The notes: a model not told the origin generated them from the letters alone. 64,000 bases of DNA from Arthrobacter citreus (GCA_013200995.1 CP053688.1:1612001-1676000); one strand, 5' to 3'. Numbered from the stretch's first letter, positions 1-9,071 are shown. Made by a program: numbers and translations.

Positions 1-121
1 GCAACCTTTTTTAAATCGATAATTATTTTTTATCAAGCTCAATAATTTTTTTAAAATTCTAACTTAATTAAGTTTTTTGTACAATTAATATATGAACTAA
101 TCGACTTGAGGAGTGATTTTT

Positions 122-730
122 ATGATTAATCAATTTAAAAATATCCCAACAACTTGCATTTCAGATGTGATGGATGGATTAAATAATATGGATCCTTCCA
201 TTAAGCCTTTAAAAGAAGAATATAATTTTGTAGGAAAAGCACTAACAGTTAAAATTCCTGTTGGTGATAATTTAGCAGTGTTAAAAGCAATTCGAGAAGC
301 GACTCCTGGAGATGTGATAGTCGTTGATGCTAAGGGAGATCAGTATCGTGCAATTGCAGGAGACTTTGTTGTAGGGATGGCAAAAACAATGGGGGTTTGT
401 GCGATTGTTGTTGATGGGGTAATTCGAGATATAAGCGGTACGAAGAAATTAAATTTCCCAGTATTTTGTAAAGGCACCACCGTAGCTTCAAGTGGGAAAC
501 ATGGAATTGGAGAAATTAATGTGCCGATTTCTTGTGGAGGTGCATCAGTAAACCCAGGAGATATTATTGTAGGTGATGCTGATGGAGTAGTTGTAATCCC
601 TCAATCTGATGCAAAAACAATATTAGAAAAGTCTTTAGATAAATTGAAAAAAGATGAAATTAGAGAAGTACAAGTTTCTGCTAATATTGATGCGATTAAG
701 TCTTATATTGATCAAATGCTATTGAAGTAG
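122..730 (+). CDS. RraA-family protein (HMG/CHA aldolase-like)
   Basis: A 202-residue RraA-fold protein. Members are 4-hydroxy-4-methyl-2-oxoglutarate/oxaloacetate aldolases or, in some proteobacteria, RNase E inhibitors. The family signature VVDGVIRDI, holding the Arg-Asp pair used for metal and substrate binding, sits near residue 100, followed by a Gly-rich segment and the GDIIVGDADGVVVIP stretch near residue 155. I chose ATG 122 because GAGGAG lies 8 bases upstream; the GTG at 113 overlaps that site. It is a single gene ended by a hairpin. The sequence does not show the true substrate, and aldolase activity is only a family expectation. Confidence 0.85.
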   Translation: MINQFKNIPTTCISDVMDGLNNMDPSIKPLKEEYNFVGKALTVKIPVGDNLAVLKAIREATPGDVIVVDAKGDQYRAIAGDFVVGMAKTMGVCAIVVDGVIRDISGTKKLNFPVFCKGTTVASSGKHGIGEINVPISCGGASVNPGDIIVGDADGVVVIPQSDAKTILEKSLDKLKKDEIREVQVSANIDAIKSYIDQMLLK

Positions 731-756
731 TCGAAAAATGTTTACTTTAATAGATT

Positions 757-808
757 AATAAGGTTCTTTAATTAGCCTTACGAGAACTAAAATAAGAACC
801 TTATTTAA
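757..808. terminator. Terminator between convergent genes
   Basis: A 12-bp inverted repeat (AATAAGGTTCTT at 757-768 with its complement at 794-805) lies between the convergent RraA-like and nitronate monooxygenase genes and could end both transcripts. Confidence 0.7.
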
Positions 809-826
809 TCGCATTTTCATTAGATG

Positions 827-1906
827 TTAAAATTCTATTTTTATTTTTTTGACATCATCTATTATTTTAGTAATCAATTCTTTTACAGTTACTTTATTAG
901 CTAATCTCGGACTTTGTCCTGACCAAAGAGACATATACTCTTTATTACTTTGTTTGGCAGCTGCTTTTCTAATAGTTTGTGTAATCGTATTTTGTATAGG
1001 AAACTGAGGAACTGAGTTTTCGTGTTGTCTCATTTCCATAACAAATTTATTTCCGACTCCTCTTGCCCATTTTCCTGAAAATGAACGAGTCAAAACTAAC
1101 TGCTCTTCAGTTGCATTTAAAATTGCATTTTTATGTACTTCATGCGCCCCACTTTCAATACAGGTTAAAAATGCAGTACCCATTTGTACCGCTTTTGCCC
1201 CTAAGCACATCGACGCAGTTAATCCTCTTCCATCCATAATTCCGCCTGCAGCAATTACTGGGATGTTAACGTGGTCTACAACTTGTGGAATAAGTGACAT
1301 TAAACCAATTAAACTTTCCTCATCGTCACTTATGAAATTACCTCTATGCCCACCTGCCTCACTACCTTGAACAACAACTAAATCCATTCCTGCTTTTTCG
1401 ATTTCAATCGCTTCTTTCAGCGTTGTAGCTGTTCCAATCAAAATAATGTTATGAAACTTTAATTCTTTAATTAATTCTATAGATGGCAAACCAAAAGTAA
1501 AAGAACAAATAGGTACCTTCTCTTCAATTATTACTTTAATTTGTTCATGAAATGTTTCGGTAAGTCTATTAAAACTTGGTAGTTGTATCCGCTCATCTTG
1601 TTTTAAATTTAATTCTTCATTTATTGGTAAGAGCAAATGATTACTTGCTTCTATTTCATTTTCATCAATTTTGAAATCATTTGGAACAAACAAATTTATT
1701 CCAAATTGTTTAGAGGTTAATTTTTTTATTTCTCTAATTTGTTCGCGTATTTGCGAGGGAGTCATATAACCGGCCCCGATTGTACCTAAACCACCGCAAT
1801 TTGATACTTCGGCAACAAGCTTCGAAGTTGTAATTCCGCCGGCCATTGGTGCTTGAATAATTGGATATTCGATATTTAAAAGCTCTGTAACTTGATTTTT
1901 GAACAT
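827..1906 (-). CDS. Nitronate monooxygenase-family flavoprotein
   Basis: A 359-residue TIM-barrel flavoprotein of the nitronate monooxygenase (2-nitropropane dioxygenase) family, a group of FMN enzymes that oxidise alkyl nitronates; FabK-type enoyl reductases are close relatives. Visible motifs are QAPMAGGIT at residues 18-26, GSEAGGH near 181-187 with the family's conserved His, IPVIAAGGI, and GTAFLTC, together forming the FMN phosphate site. ATG at 1906 has GGGGTGA 5 bases upstream; the GTG three codons earlier is inside that site. Monocistronic and convergent with the RraA gene. FabK versus nitronate monooxygenase cannot be settled by eye, but the AGGH motif favours the latter. Confidence 0.88.
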   Translation of the reverse strand: MFKNQVTELLNIEYPIIQAPMAGGITTSKLVAEVSNCGGLGTIGAGYMTPSQIREQIREIKKLTSKQFGINLFVPNDFKIDENEIEASNHLLLPINEELNLKQDERIQLPSFNRLTETFHEQIKVIIEEKVPICSFTFGLPSIELIKELKFHNIILIGTATTLKEAIEIEKAGMDLVVVQGSEAGGHRGNFISDDEESLIGLMSLIPQVVDHVNIPVIAAGGIMDGRGLTASMCLGAKAVQMGTAFLTCIESGAHEVHKNAILNATEEQLVLTRSFSGKWARGVGNKFVMEMRQHENSVPQFPIQNTITQTIRKAAAKQSNKEYMSLWSGQSPRLANKVTVKELITKIIDDVKKIKIEF

Positions 1907-1942
1907 CAATTTCACCCCATTTATTAGTTATTTTCAATCTAA

Positions 1943-1985
1943 CAAAAAAAGTCCCGAATAGTCTACTAACACTACCCGGGACTTA
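1943..1985 (-). terminator. Terminator of the intracellular protease gene
   Basis: On the minus strand AAGTCCCG pairs with CGGGACTT and is followed by a T run. It lies just after the protease stop codon. Confidence 0.8.
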
Positions 1986-1997
1986 CCTATTAATATA

Positions 1998-2945
1998 TTA
2001 CATTCCAGATTTAGCAGGAACATTTACGCCTAGATTTAAAAGTCCATGACCTTCCTCTAGTGTACTGTATCCGAGCGGGACAGTATGACTAATTAGAAGC
2101 TCAAATAGTTCTGATTCAGTGATTTTCTTGTTCGTCTCAGTTTCGTATTGTTGAATTAATAAAGCAAGCGCTCCTGAAACATGCGGTGTTGCCATCGAAG
2201 TACCTGAAAGTACGGCATATTGATTTGTTGGATAGGTAGATAGAATCTTTTCTCCCGGTGCAACCAAATCAATTTCATCATTTGTATTACTAAATTGTGA
2301 TAACCGTTTTTGAAGATTTACAGATCCTACTTCTATTACTTCATCATATGCACCAGGATAGCTGTATTCATCAGTCGATCCATCTCCGTCACCTTCATTT
2401 CCAGCTGCACATACAACGGCAATATTCTGTTCAACCGCTCTTTGAATCGCCGCATGTAACGAAGTATCATCCCCTGGACCACCTAATGACATTGAAATCA
2501 CTCGCACTGTTTCTCCATTAGACCCTTTCCAATTTGTTGCATAATCAATGGCTTGTACAATTGATTCAATACTTCCCTCACCAGCACCAGTCAGTACTTT
2601 AAGAGCTAGAATCTTTGCTTTTGGAGCAACGCCGACTACACCTTCTCCATTTTCAGAAGCAGCAATCGTTCCACATACATGTGTCCCATGTCCATTATTA
2701 TCTAAGAATACGTTTGGGTCTCCACCGTAGTCTTCAGTAAAATTATATCCACCAATAATTCGATCTTGTAAATCAGGATGGTCGGTTTGACAGCCTGTAT
2801 CAATAACTGCAACGACCACATCTTCCCCTTGACACCCTTTTTCCCAAATAGACTTAGCTTCGATTAACTGAACTCCAGGTGGTACTTCCTTCGTATAATC
2901 CTTAACTTCTTCCAACTTAAAAGGAATTAATCTAAATTTTGACAT
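1998..2945 (-). CDS. ispA: Intracellular subtilisin-family serine protease (Isp)
   Basis: A 315-residue S8 peptidase with no signal peptide, the hallmark of Bacillus major intracellular serine protease, which degrades cytoplasmic protein in stationary phase and sporulation. The triad is complete: Asp49 (AVIDTG), His86 (NGHGTHV) and Ser250 (SGTSMATPH), with oxyanion Asn183 (AAGNEG). Residues 6-9 read LIPF, matching the LIPY/LIPF element of the short inhibitory pro-region that is cleaved on activation. ATG 2945 has AAAAAGGAGCTGG upstream; the 26 extra codons at the 5' end have no ribosome site. Monocistronic with its own terminator. Confidence 0.93.
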   Translation of the reverse strand: MSKFRLIPFKLEEVKDYTKEVPPGVQLIEAKSIWEKGCQGEDVVVAVIDTGCQTDHPDLQDRIIGGYNFTEDYGGDPNVFLDNNGHGTHVCGTIAASENGEGVVGVAPKAKILALKVLTGAGEGSIESIVQAIDYATNWKGSNGETVRVISMSLGGPGDDTSLHAAIQRAVEQNIAVVCAAGNEGDGDGSTDEYSYPGAYDEVIEVGSVNLQKRLSQFSNTNDEIDLVAPGEKILSTYPTNQYAVLSGTSMATPHVSGALALLIQQYETETNKKITESELFELLISHTVPLGYSTLEEGHGLLNLGVNVPAKSGM

Positions 2946-3234
2946 GCCTACCAGCTCCTTTTTGGGATTTATACTTAAAGGATAAATCTTTGAGGTATTA
3001 TTTAGTATTCTACATCTATCCATAATTTCCCTTTTATTTAATTCAAATTTTCATAATTTTTATTTAGCGTCTTTAGATCTATTTTTAACAGTTTCTACTC
3101 CCTACAATTAATAGAAATCGTTGCGTTCACTTCATAAAAACTTTTCCATCATTTTACATCAAATTAATCTTAGCTTTAAAAAAGAGTTTTATAATCTATA
3201 AGTGTTAAGGTATTTTCAACCTAGGGGGAATAAG

Positions 3235-3378
3235 ATGCTTACTAATTTATTAACTGAAATCAAATTTTGGTGGTTTGGAGAGTTGAGAGAAGAAGCAGAA
3301 GAACTAGAACGAATTGAATCTAAACATACAAGAGTTCGATTTGACTCTGATATTTATGAATTAATTCGCATACACTAA
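3235..3378 (+). CDS. Small acidic protein of unknown function (47 aa)
   Basis: ATG at 3235 follows an AGGGGGAATAAG ribosome site and opens 47 codons ending at 3378, directly followed by a terminator. The protein has an aromatic patch (KFWWFGEL) and then a charged helix rich in Glu and Arg. I do not recognise the family. The strong ribosome site, fitting terminator and clean frame argue for a real small gene. Confidence 0.6.
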   Translation: MLTNLLTEIKFWWFGELREEAEELERIESKHTRVRFDSDIYELIRIH

Positions 3379-3412
3379 AAAATTTAAGATTGCTATAGAA
3401 AGATAAATATAA

Positions 3413-3450
3413 AAAAATCACCACAAGTTTAAATTCCCTTGTGGTTTTTT
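3413..3450. terminator. Terminator after the 47-aa gene
   Basis: CCACAAG at 3421-3427 pairs with CTTGTGG at 3438-3444, with A run before and T run after, so it could work in both directions. Confidence 0.75.
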
Positions 3451-3524
3451 GTTTGCTCCTAAAGTTAATTTTTAGACTTTTTACTTAATAAACAAGCTTT
3501 GAAATTCTACTTGAATTCATAAGC

Positions 3525-4010
3525 TTATACAATAAATGGCAGTACATTATAAGAAATTATATTACGATCACGATATGTTTGAGTTATTATATCACTTTTT
3601 GTGCTTAATATCCCATTTTGTAATATAACCGCTTTAAATCCCCTTTCAATAGCTCCATTATATGTAAAAAGTACACAATGCTCTGCTGCAAAGCCAGCCA
3701 CAATCACTAACTTAACATCATTTTCTATTAAAATCGATTCCAATTCTGTATTCCAAAATGCATTTGACTGTTCCTTCCTAATACAAATATCTTGTTGATC
3801 TACATTTATTTCAGGAATAATAGCAAGCGATTCAGAATTAATCTCATCGGCACCTTCAACATCCTGAACATGTATGACTAAATGTTTATTTGACCGAATC
3901 GACTCAGCAACATAGTTAATATACTCACAAGCAGCTTCGACATTCAATTGCTCTTTTTTATCCTCTAAAAATATTTTTTGCATATCAATAATTAACAAAG
4001 CAATTTTCAT
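3525..4010 (-). CDS. Isochorismatase-like cysteine hydrolase
   Basis: A 161-residue protein of the isochorismatase/nicotinamidase superfamily, cytoplasmic cysteine hydrolases acting on isochorismate, nicotinamide or other small amides. The triad is visible: Asp9 (LLIIDMQ), Lys79 (CIRKEQSNAF) and Cys112 (AGFAAEHCV). A GGAGGAG site precedes the ATG. It is shorter than nicotinamidase PncA and lacks the metal-binding DxHxxxH pattern, so a pyrazinamidase role is unlikely. No neighbour suggests the substrate. Confidence 0.85.
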   Translation of the reverse strand: MKIALLIIDMQKIFLEDKKEQLNVEAACEYINYVAESIRSNKHLVIHVQDVEGADEINSESLAIIPEINVDQQDICIRKEQSNAFWNTELESILIENDVKLVIVAGFAAEHCVLFTYNGAIERGFKAVILQNGILSTKSDIITQTYRDRNIISYNVLPFIV

Positions 4011-4121
4011 TTTTTCTCCTCCAAAGTCTTTTTATTCTTTAAAATAAATATTCTATTTGTTTTAAATTAGTCCTACCTTTATTTAATAGATTCTAATAAA
4101 TTTGAATGATAATTTTTGAAC

Positions 4122-4155
4122 AAAAGAAAAAGACCATAAAAATGTGGTCTTACTT
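4122..4155 (-). terminator. Terminator
   Basis: AAGACCA/TGGTCTT stem followed on the minus strand by TTTTTCTTTT, about 100 bases after the membrane protein gene at 4253. Confidence 0.65.
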
Positions 4156-4252
4156 TAGACTGAATACATACGTTTATTGAACTAGAACACTTTATTTTCT
4201 AAATTAAATTTGAAAAATTGTTCTCTTTGTTGAGTAAGTTTAATGATCACCT

Positions 4253-4555
4253 TTACTTATAAATAAAAATAATACAAGCAAAGACACATAAAGTCGGAAT
4301 AATACTAATCCATTTTGGAATATTTACATTAATTCCTACCAAAGTTTTTCTCAATAAGGCATCTGCGAATGCATAAAGATTGATCGCCACAAACACTGCT
4401 AATAAAGAAACTATAAAAGGATAATGACTTAGAAGAAATCTAGCTTCAACAAAGATTAAAGGCAAAAATACAATCTCTAATAATAATTCAATTAAATCAT
4501 ATTTTCTATTGTCAAACTTAAAAATCCATTTCCCATATCTTTTTAAGTTCTGCAT
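4253..4555 (-). CDS. Small integral membrane protein, unknown
   Basis: A 100-residue protein that starts MQNLKRYGKW and holds three hydrophobic segments, near residues 22-42, 45-65 and 80-99, with a short basic stretch between the second and third. ATG 4555 is chosen because AGAGGT lies about 9 bases upstream; the longer frame to 4657 has a Cys-rich, unlikely extension. No family is recognised. Single gene. Confidence 0.6.
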   Translation of the reverse strand: MQNLKRYGKWIFKFDNRKYDLIELLLEIVFLPLIFVEARFLLSHYPFIVSLLAVFVAINLYAFADALLRKTLVGINVNIPKWISIIPTLCVFACIIFIYK

Positions 4556-4806
4556 AGTCACAATACCTCTAATGATAAATTTCACAAAACAATTGCTTTC
4601 AAAATAAGCTCTGCAAAAAGTAGCATAGTTCTTCCTTGAATTACAGCTCCTACACACCTGATTTATTCAAGTAAGCAATTTCCTAGAAGATAAATTATGA
4701 AGACGACCAATTATGTGAACAAATAACTGCATTATTTCTGATTGCTCGATTATATCTTTTCCTCTTATGGCTAATACTTTAAAAGGCTCACAAAGGTTCC
4801 CCTAAA

Positions 4807-5670
4807 TTACTGTGGTTTATTGTAGCAAGCACTTAAGATTGGTGCCCATTCTTTAGGCTTATCCATAAATGACACATGCGAGCCCGGAAGCGTGATAAAT
4901 GGACTACCAATTTCATTAGAAAGTTTTTGTGCAACTTCAGCAAACCAGACATTCTTATTCACTGTCCAATCGCCCGCTGCAAAAATTAATTTTTCTTTAT
5001 GTTCACGCAAGATATCCTTATTTGGTATGTAATTTGTTACTGGAATTAATTCCTGTTTGATAAAAATATCAGCAGCAATTTTTCCAGCTAAACGCACCTC
5101 TCCTGGAAGTTTTGGCTCTTTCCTTAAGTATGCTTTCAACCTGATGTCTGATAGTAATGGTGCAATCGTTATGCGTCCCATAACACCCATTCCAAACTTT
5201 GTAGCTGCCTTATTTGAGTCTTTGCTTAAAGCTAGTTGATAGCAGTCACCAAAGAATTTCAACCATCTCTCTTGATCATTCGCAAAGTTTGCTAAAGGTG
5301 GTTCATGAATTACTGCTAATCGAACTACCCCAGGAAAATTCTTAACTAGCTCCAGTGCAATTACTCCCCCACTACTATTCCCAAAAATAAAGGCAGATTC
5401 TTCGCCAACTGCCCTAAGAATCGCAAGTACATCACGACTTTGTTGTGCAACAGAAAAATTTTCCAGATTATTTGCGGTACTTCTAGCATTTGCTCTACGG
5501 TCAAAGGTGATCACTTTAAACTGATCAGACATCGCATCAGCTAATGGAAGAAAAGTATCTCCATCACCGCCACCACCAGGAATAAATATTAGCGGTACTC
5601 CATTCCCAGTTACTTTGTAAAATAACTCATCGCCCTCTGTGACAATCTTGCCACAAATTCTTTTGTTCAT
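4807..5670 (-). CDS. Alpha/beta hydrolase
   Basis: A 287-residue alpha/beta-fold hydrolase. The oxyanion-hole region PGGGGDG is at residues 31-37, the nucleophile elbow GNSSGG places the catalytic Ser at residue 99, and a C-terminal GSHVSFMDKP holds the likely catalytic His. ATG 5670 follows AAAGGGTG; the 12-codon upstream extension is unsupported. There is no signal peptide, so it acts in the cytoplasm. The substrate is unknown; homologues include esterases and epoxide-hydrolase-like enzymes. Confidence 0.85.
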   Translation of the reverse strand: MNKRICGKIVTEGDELFYKVTGNGVPLIFIPGGGGDGDTFLPLADAMSDQFKVITFDRRANARSTANNLENFSVAQQSRDVLAILRAVGEESAFIFGNSSGGVIALELVKNFPGVVRLAVIHEPPLANFANDQERWLKFFGDCYQLALSKDSNKAATKFGMGVMGRITIAPLLSDIRLKAYLRKEPKLPGEVRLAGKIAADIFIKQELIPVTNYIPNKDILREHKEKLIFAAGDWTVNKNVWFAEVAQKLSNEIGSPFITLPGSHVSFMDKPKEWAPILSACYNKPQ

Positions 5671-5737
5671 TTTGCAACACCCTTTTATGTAACTTCTCAT
5701 TTTCATACCAATAACTTTTTACTATGTTAATCATAAA

Positions 5738-5772
5738 AAATTGAGCCATTGCTGTGACTCATTTTTTATTGA
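5738..5772 (-). terminator. Terminator
   Basis: Stem TGAGTCA/TGGCTCA bounded by A and T runs, 16 bases downstream of the small membrane gene at 5788. Confidence 0.7.
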
Positions 5773-5787
5773 ATAACAAAGAATTAG

Positions 5788-6042
5788 TTAGTTAATTAAA
5801 ACTGACTTTTTACTTAGGCGACTTTGCAGAAAAAATGCAATCGTAGCAGAAATCAACGTAACAATTATAGTTGGAATTGATGAACTTTTTACAAAGATCA
5901 CTTCATTATGTAATTGCTCAACATTGTTCCATAAATTAGGCAAATCAGGTTGATAAAAAACAGTTTGCAACATTCCTGAAAAAACATTAATAACACCAAA
6001 TAATAAAATAAAACTTAAAACAAACAACAAATACTTTTTCAT
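5788..6042 (-). CDS. Small membrane protein, two TM segments
   Basis: 84 residues: a hydrophobic N-terminal segment (residues 4-24, possibly an uncleaved signal), a polar loop of about 30 residues, a second membrane helix near 55-72 and a basic tail. AGGAGAAAATTGA precedes the ATG. Not a recognised family. It has its own terminator. Confidence 0.6.
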   Translation of the reverse strand: MKKYLLFVLSFILLFGVINVFSGMLQTVFYQPDLPNLWNNVEQLHNEVIFVKSSSIPTIIVTLISATIAFFLQSRLSKKSVLIN

Positions 6043-6162
6043 TCAATTTTCTCCTTTAGTTATTTATTAAACATGTTCAACGATTGCTGATTAACTTTCA
6101 TTAAAAAACTATGTACTAAAAAAGATACCTAAAGTTATTCTAAATAAGTTTATTTTTAATAA

Positions 6163-6203
6163 GAAAAAAAGTCAGATTCTATTTCATAGAATCTGACTTC
6201 TTT
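6163..6203 (-). terminator. Terminator of the cold-shock gene
   Basis: A 13-bp perfect stem AAGTCAGATTCTA (6169-6181) with its complement at 6187-6199, followed on the minus strand by a T run. Confidence 0.9.
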
Positions 6204-6210
6204 TAGTTAA

Positions 6211-6411
6211 TTATGCTTTTTTTACATTAGTTGCTTGTGGTCCGCGTTGACCTTGTTCTACTTCAAATGTAACTGCTTGTCCTTCATCTAATGATTTAAA
6301 TCCATCAGTTTGAATTGCTGAGAAATGAACGAATACATCATCACCATTTTCACGCTCGATAAATCCAAAACCTTTTTCTGCATTAAACCATTTTACTTTA
6401 CCATGTTCCAT
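6211..6411 (-). CDS. Cold-shock protein (CspA/CspB family)
   Basis: A 66-residue single OB-fold RNA chaperone that binds single-stranded RNA and DNA in the cytoplasm. RNP1 (KGFGFI, residues 13-18) and RNP2 (VFVHF) are intact. ATG 6411 has AAGGAGG upstream. A good sigma-A promoter at 6457-6485 gives a leader of only about 40 bases, too short for the long cold-box leaders of some csp genes. A short inverted repeat GTGTG/CACAC (6428-6442) lies just upstream of the ribosome site. The paralogue name (cspB, C or D) cannot be assigned from sequence alone. Confidence 0.95.
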   Translation of the reverse strand: MEHGKVKWFNAEKGFGFIERENGDDVFVHFSAIQTDGFKSLDEGQAVTFEVEQGQRGPQATNVKKA

Positions 6412-6456
6412 TTTTGTTTCCTCCTTGTGTGATTTACACACGTTTTAATATATTCA

Positions 6457-6485
6457 ATATTAACAATAAACTTAAAGATAATCAA
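6457..6485 (-). promoter_or_regulatory. Sigma-A-type promoter of the cold-shock gene
   Basis: On the minus strand TTGATT (6485-6480), a 17-base spacer, then TAATAT (6462-6457). Position relative to the csp start gives a short leader. Confidence 0.6.
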
Positions 6486-6510
6486 ATTCACATAAAAAAT
6501 TTTATATAAT

Positions 6511-6663
6511 TTATTTATTTTCATTTGTTCCTGTCTTATTTTTGGTACCCTTACTTACATATGGTTTCGCACTTTTTGCTTTTTTTGCACTAGCTTGCCA
6601 CCTATTCCAACCCTTCTTATCTGTACCTCTACCTGTTCCGCCCTTACCTTTAGCTTTACTCAA
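6511..6663 (-). CDS. Small basic protein, DUF3934-like (50 aa)
   Basis: TTG at 6663 with GAGGTG about 7 bases upstream opens a 50-codon frame rich in Lys, Gly, Ser and Thr and containing KKGWNRWQASAKKAKSAKPY. This matches my memory of the DUF3934 small proteins of Bacillus, which have no known function. Strongly basic, no membrane segment. Family assignment is from memory and was not checked. Confidence 0.6.
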   Translation of the reverse strand: MSKAKGKGGTGRGTDKKGWNRWQASAKKAKSAKPYVSKGTKNKTGTNENK

Positions 6664-6742
6664 AAAAACACCTCATTAATATACGACATTAAACTACTAT
6701 TGACGACTAACGTTCAGTTAGTTCTAAAATAAGATTTAATCA

Positions 6743-6898
6743 TTAAAAAATAATATTTTTTAATAAAAGAACTCCGTAAACTATAGCACTACCAATTATA
6801 ACTAATAACCCTATCATAAAAAAGCCATAAATAAAACCCTTACCCATTGAAAATATATCCAAAAACATATTTTTAAAGATTTTTAGTAACTTTTTCAT
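6743..6898 (-). CDS. Small membrane protein (51 aa)
   Basis: ATG 6898 follows AAGGAG at good spacing. The product has an amphipathic basic N-terminus (MKKLLKIFKNMFLDIF) and one membrane helix near residues 22-45. Not recognised. The ribosome site and clear hydrophobic pattern support a real gene; a small membrane peptide with regulatory or toxin-like function is possible but unproven. Confidence 0.5.
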   Translation of the reverse strand: MKKLLKIFKNMFLDIFSMGKGFIYGFFMIGLLVIIGSAIVYGVLLLKNIIF

Positions 6899-7006
6899 AA
6901 TAATTCTCCTTATGGTATATGCTTAATTTTATTTTCCCTTTCATATCCAACTTATTATGCAAAAAAAAAAATTGCCATATACATAGATAAATGCTATTAA
7001 AGTATA

Positions 7007-7042
7007 CATAAAAGCACTCCAAGATTATTTGAAGTGCTTTTA
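7007..7042 (-). terminator. Terminator of the lipoprotein gene
   Basis: AAAGCACT (7011-7018) pairs with AGTGCTTT (7033-7040), T-rich on the minus strand, 4 bases after the stop codon. Confidence 0.75.
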
Positions 7043-7045
7043 TAT

Positions 7046-7525
7046 TTACTGTGTATATATATTTTCAAAGGCTGTTTCTTTATCGTTATTTTTCAAAGTG
7101 ATTTTAAAATTTTCATCGAACTTTTTAGTTGAATTAAGTTCAAATAATGAATGTCTGTTCATACCTTTATCTACTGTTGATCGATATGAGATTGCTAATT
7201 TTTGACCGTTCATTTTGAATTTAATATTGGAATAGTTTGTACCTACACCATTAAACAAAATATATATTTCTTTTTTACTTTTATAATCATATAAATAGAC
7301 ACCATTATCATTGTTCATATTAATTTTTTGTTTTAAATCTGATTCATTAATCTTTTCAATATCTAATTCTTCTAATATAAAACCTTTTTGTATTTCATTC
7401 GAAGAGATTACTACTTTATTTACTAGAGTTTTTTTTGTTGGAACACTTTCGCTATTACATGCTGTTAGAGTGAAACTTGTTAATATGAAAATACTGAAGT
7501 TAAGCATTTTTCTTTTAAAGGCCAT
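7046..7525 (-). CDS. Predicted lipoprotein, unknown function
   Basis: 159 residues with a type II signal: basic start, hydrophobic core and lipobox TLTAC placing the lipidated Cys at residue 23. The mature part is small, Lys/Asn-rich and probably beta-structured. ATG 7525 follows GGAGGTAAAA. It would be anchored on the outer face of the membrane. No domain recognised, and no neighbour points to a partner. Confidence 0.7.
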   Translation of the reverse strand: MAFKRKMLNFSIFILTSFTLTACNSESVPTKKTLVNKVVISSNEIQKGFILEELDIEKINESDLKQKINMNNDNGVYLYDYKSKKEIYILFNGVGTNYSNIKFKMNGQKLAISYRSTVDKGMNRHSLFELNSTKKFDENFKITLKNNDKETAFENIYTQ

Positions 7526-7635
7526 TTTTACCTCCACAAACTTATGTAATTAATATAAAAACGAAAATTAATTTGATTGAACCAATTAATGAGATTTTTA
7601 TCCTCTTGAGCGCATGCTTTAATAAAAAAAGTTCA

Positions 7636-8100
7636 CTAGCTTACTATTGGACTTTGTTTTCCATTTATCCAATCAAGAATAAATGGTTTTTGACGAGGAT
7701 TTAAGTTGCTTGGTAAATCCATTTTGCTAAAAAATTTATGTTCCTTGCTTTCAATTCCTTTTTGTATTAAGTCACCATTATATTTTGTTGTCCTAAAAAT
7801 TACTTGGACACTATATGCTTTGTCTTTATTAGGATATTCAACAAAACAACTTTCTCCAGAATAAATACCAAATAACTCTAATTCATTTACTGTTAATCCT
7901 GTTTCCTCAAAGGTTTCCCTCTTCGCAGTTTCTTCAAATGTTTCTCCAATTTCCATTACTCCACCAGGAATACACCAATTGTCTTCATCTGTACGGTGCT
8001 GTAGTAATATAGCATTATCTACTTCAATAATGACCCCGCAACCAACTGTAAATAAAATTTCATTTCCAATTAACTTTCTTATTTCTTTTATGTAGTTCAT
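7636..8100 (-). CDS. Nudix hydrolase
   Basis: A 154-residue Nudix protein. The Nudix box at residues 47-69 fits GX5EX7REUXEEXGU exactly, with metal-binding Glu at 62, 65 and 66. Such enzymes cleave nucleoside-diphosphate-linked substrates. The N-terminal part (VGCGVIIEVDNAILLQHR) is the usual first strand region. ATG 8100 has AGGAGAAAG upstream; the frame to 8121 overlaps that site. Substrate unknown. Stand-alone gene. Confidence 0.9.
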   Translation of the reverse strand: MNYIKEIRKLIGNEILFTVGCGVIIEVDNAILLQHRTDEDNWCIPGGVMEIGETFEETAKRETFEETGLTVNELELFGIYSGESCFVEYPNKDKAYSVQVIFRTTKYNGDLIQKGIESKEHKFFSKMDLPSNLNPRQKPFILDWINGKQSPIVS

Positions 8101-8345
8101 ATTAAATCTTTCTCCTATCAACTTTGTCAGTTAGTACATTTAAATAATATAAAGTATTAATTTTCATAGTTATATTGTCAGTTACGTCGAATAAGAGCTG
8201 CGAAAATAAACTAAAGAATTTTAATTAACCTTTAACTTAATTCATTTTACTTAGTAAATTTCCTTCTTTTCTAATTTAACTAATTGCTTTTTACTTCTAA
8301 AGGTAATGCAATTAATTAGATTAGTTAAAAAAAGTTTTAATAGAT

Positions 8346-9035
8346 TTAAAGTCTTGAGTTTTGGTCATGAATATCATTTTTCAGGGCACTAGTTATCAAA
8401 TGAATAAAGTCGGGTTTCCAAGCACAATAAACTAAATCGCTAAGATGAAATGATTGTAAAACTTTTTCCAATACTTCTTTATAACACCGATAGTCTACTT
8501 CTTTATTCAAAGTAACAATAGACAATAATTCTTCTTTACTTAACTTCTTCTTAGCATGTGCAAACTGGTTTGCTACATAAACAGCGAATCCTTCATAAAA
8601 CCACTTTGGCCCCATTTTTTCCTCTTCACCATCAAGAATTCGTATATGCAAATTATGGGCTAATTCATGTATCATTAGTTTTTCATAGCTATCTTCTTCA
8701 CACCCCTCTGGATACACCGCTTGGTAAACTTCGGGAGAAACCATAAATAACCTATCTTTTAAAAATACTGCAACAATACTAGATGGAACTTTCGTATTTT
8801 CTGAAAGATTGAATGCTTCAACTAGAGCATAGTCAAATTCTTTTTTACTTGCAAAAATCTTTAAACTTGTAATCAAAGGTCGATCTAAATACGTTTGCCA
8901 ATTATGCTTTTTTGAGTAAATATACACTTTTTCTTGGGCAGTAAGAATTAAATGATTATAAAACGTTCTTTTTAATTCCATGGAATTTGGCAGATTTAAT
9001 ACAACTTGAAAAACTCCTTCAGCTAATTTTCTCAT
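8346..9035 (-). CDS. Gluzincin-type metalloprotease-like protein
   Basis: A 229-residue protein carrying HELAH at residues 123-127 and WFYEGFA with Glu148, the HExxH plus downstream Glu pattern of gluzincins (peptidase MA-like). His123 and His127 with Glu148 would bind zinc and Glu124 would be the base. There is no signal peptide or membrane helix, so it appears cytoplasmic. The favoured start is ATG 9035 with GGGGGAT 10 bases upstream; ATG 9053 or GTG 9071 are alternatives. Substrate unknown. Confidence 0.75.
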   Translation of the reverse strand: MRKLAEGVFQVVLNLPNSMELKRTFYNHLILTAQEKVYIYSKKHNWQTYLDRPLITSLKIFASKKEFDYALVEAFNLSENTKVPSSIVAVFLKDRLFMVSPEVYQAVYPEGCEEDSYEKLMIHELAHNLHIRILDGEEEKMGPKWFYEGFAVYVANQFAHAKKKLSKEELLSIVTLNKEVDYRCYKEVLEKVLQSFHLSDLVYCAWKPDFIHLITSALKNDIHDQNSRL

Positions 9036-9071
9036 CACTAATAAATCCCCCATTTGTTTTTTCAATCTCAC

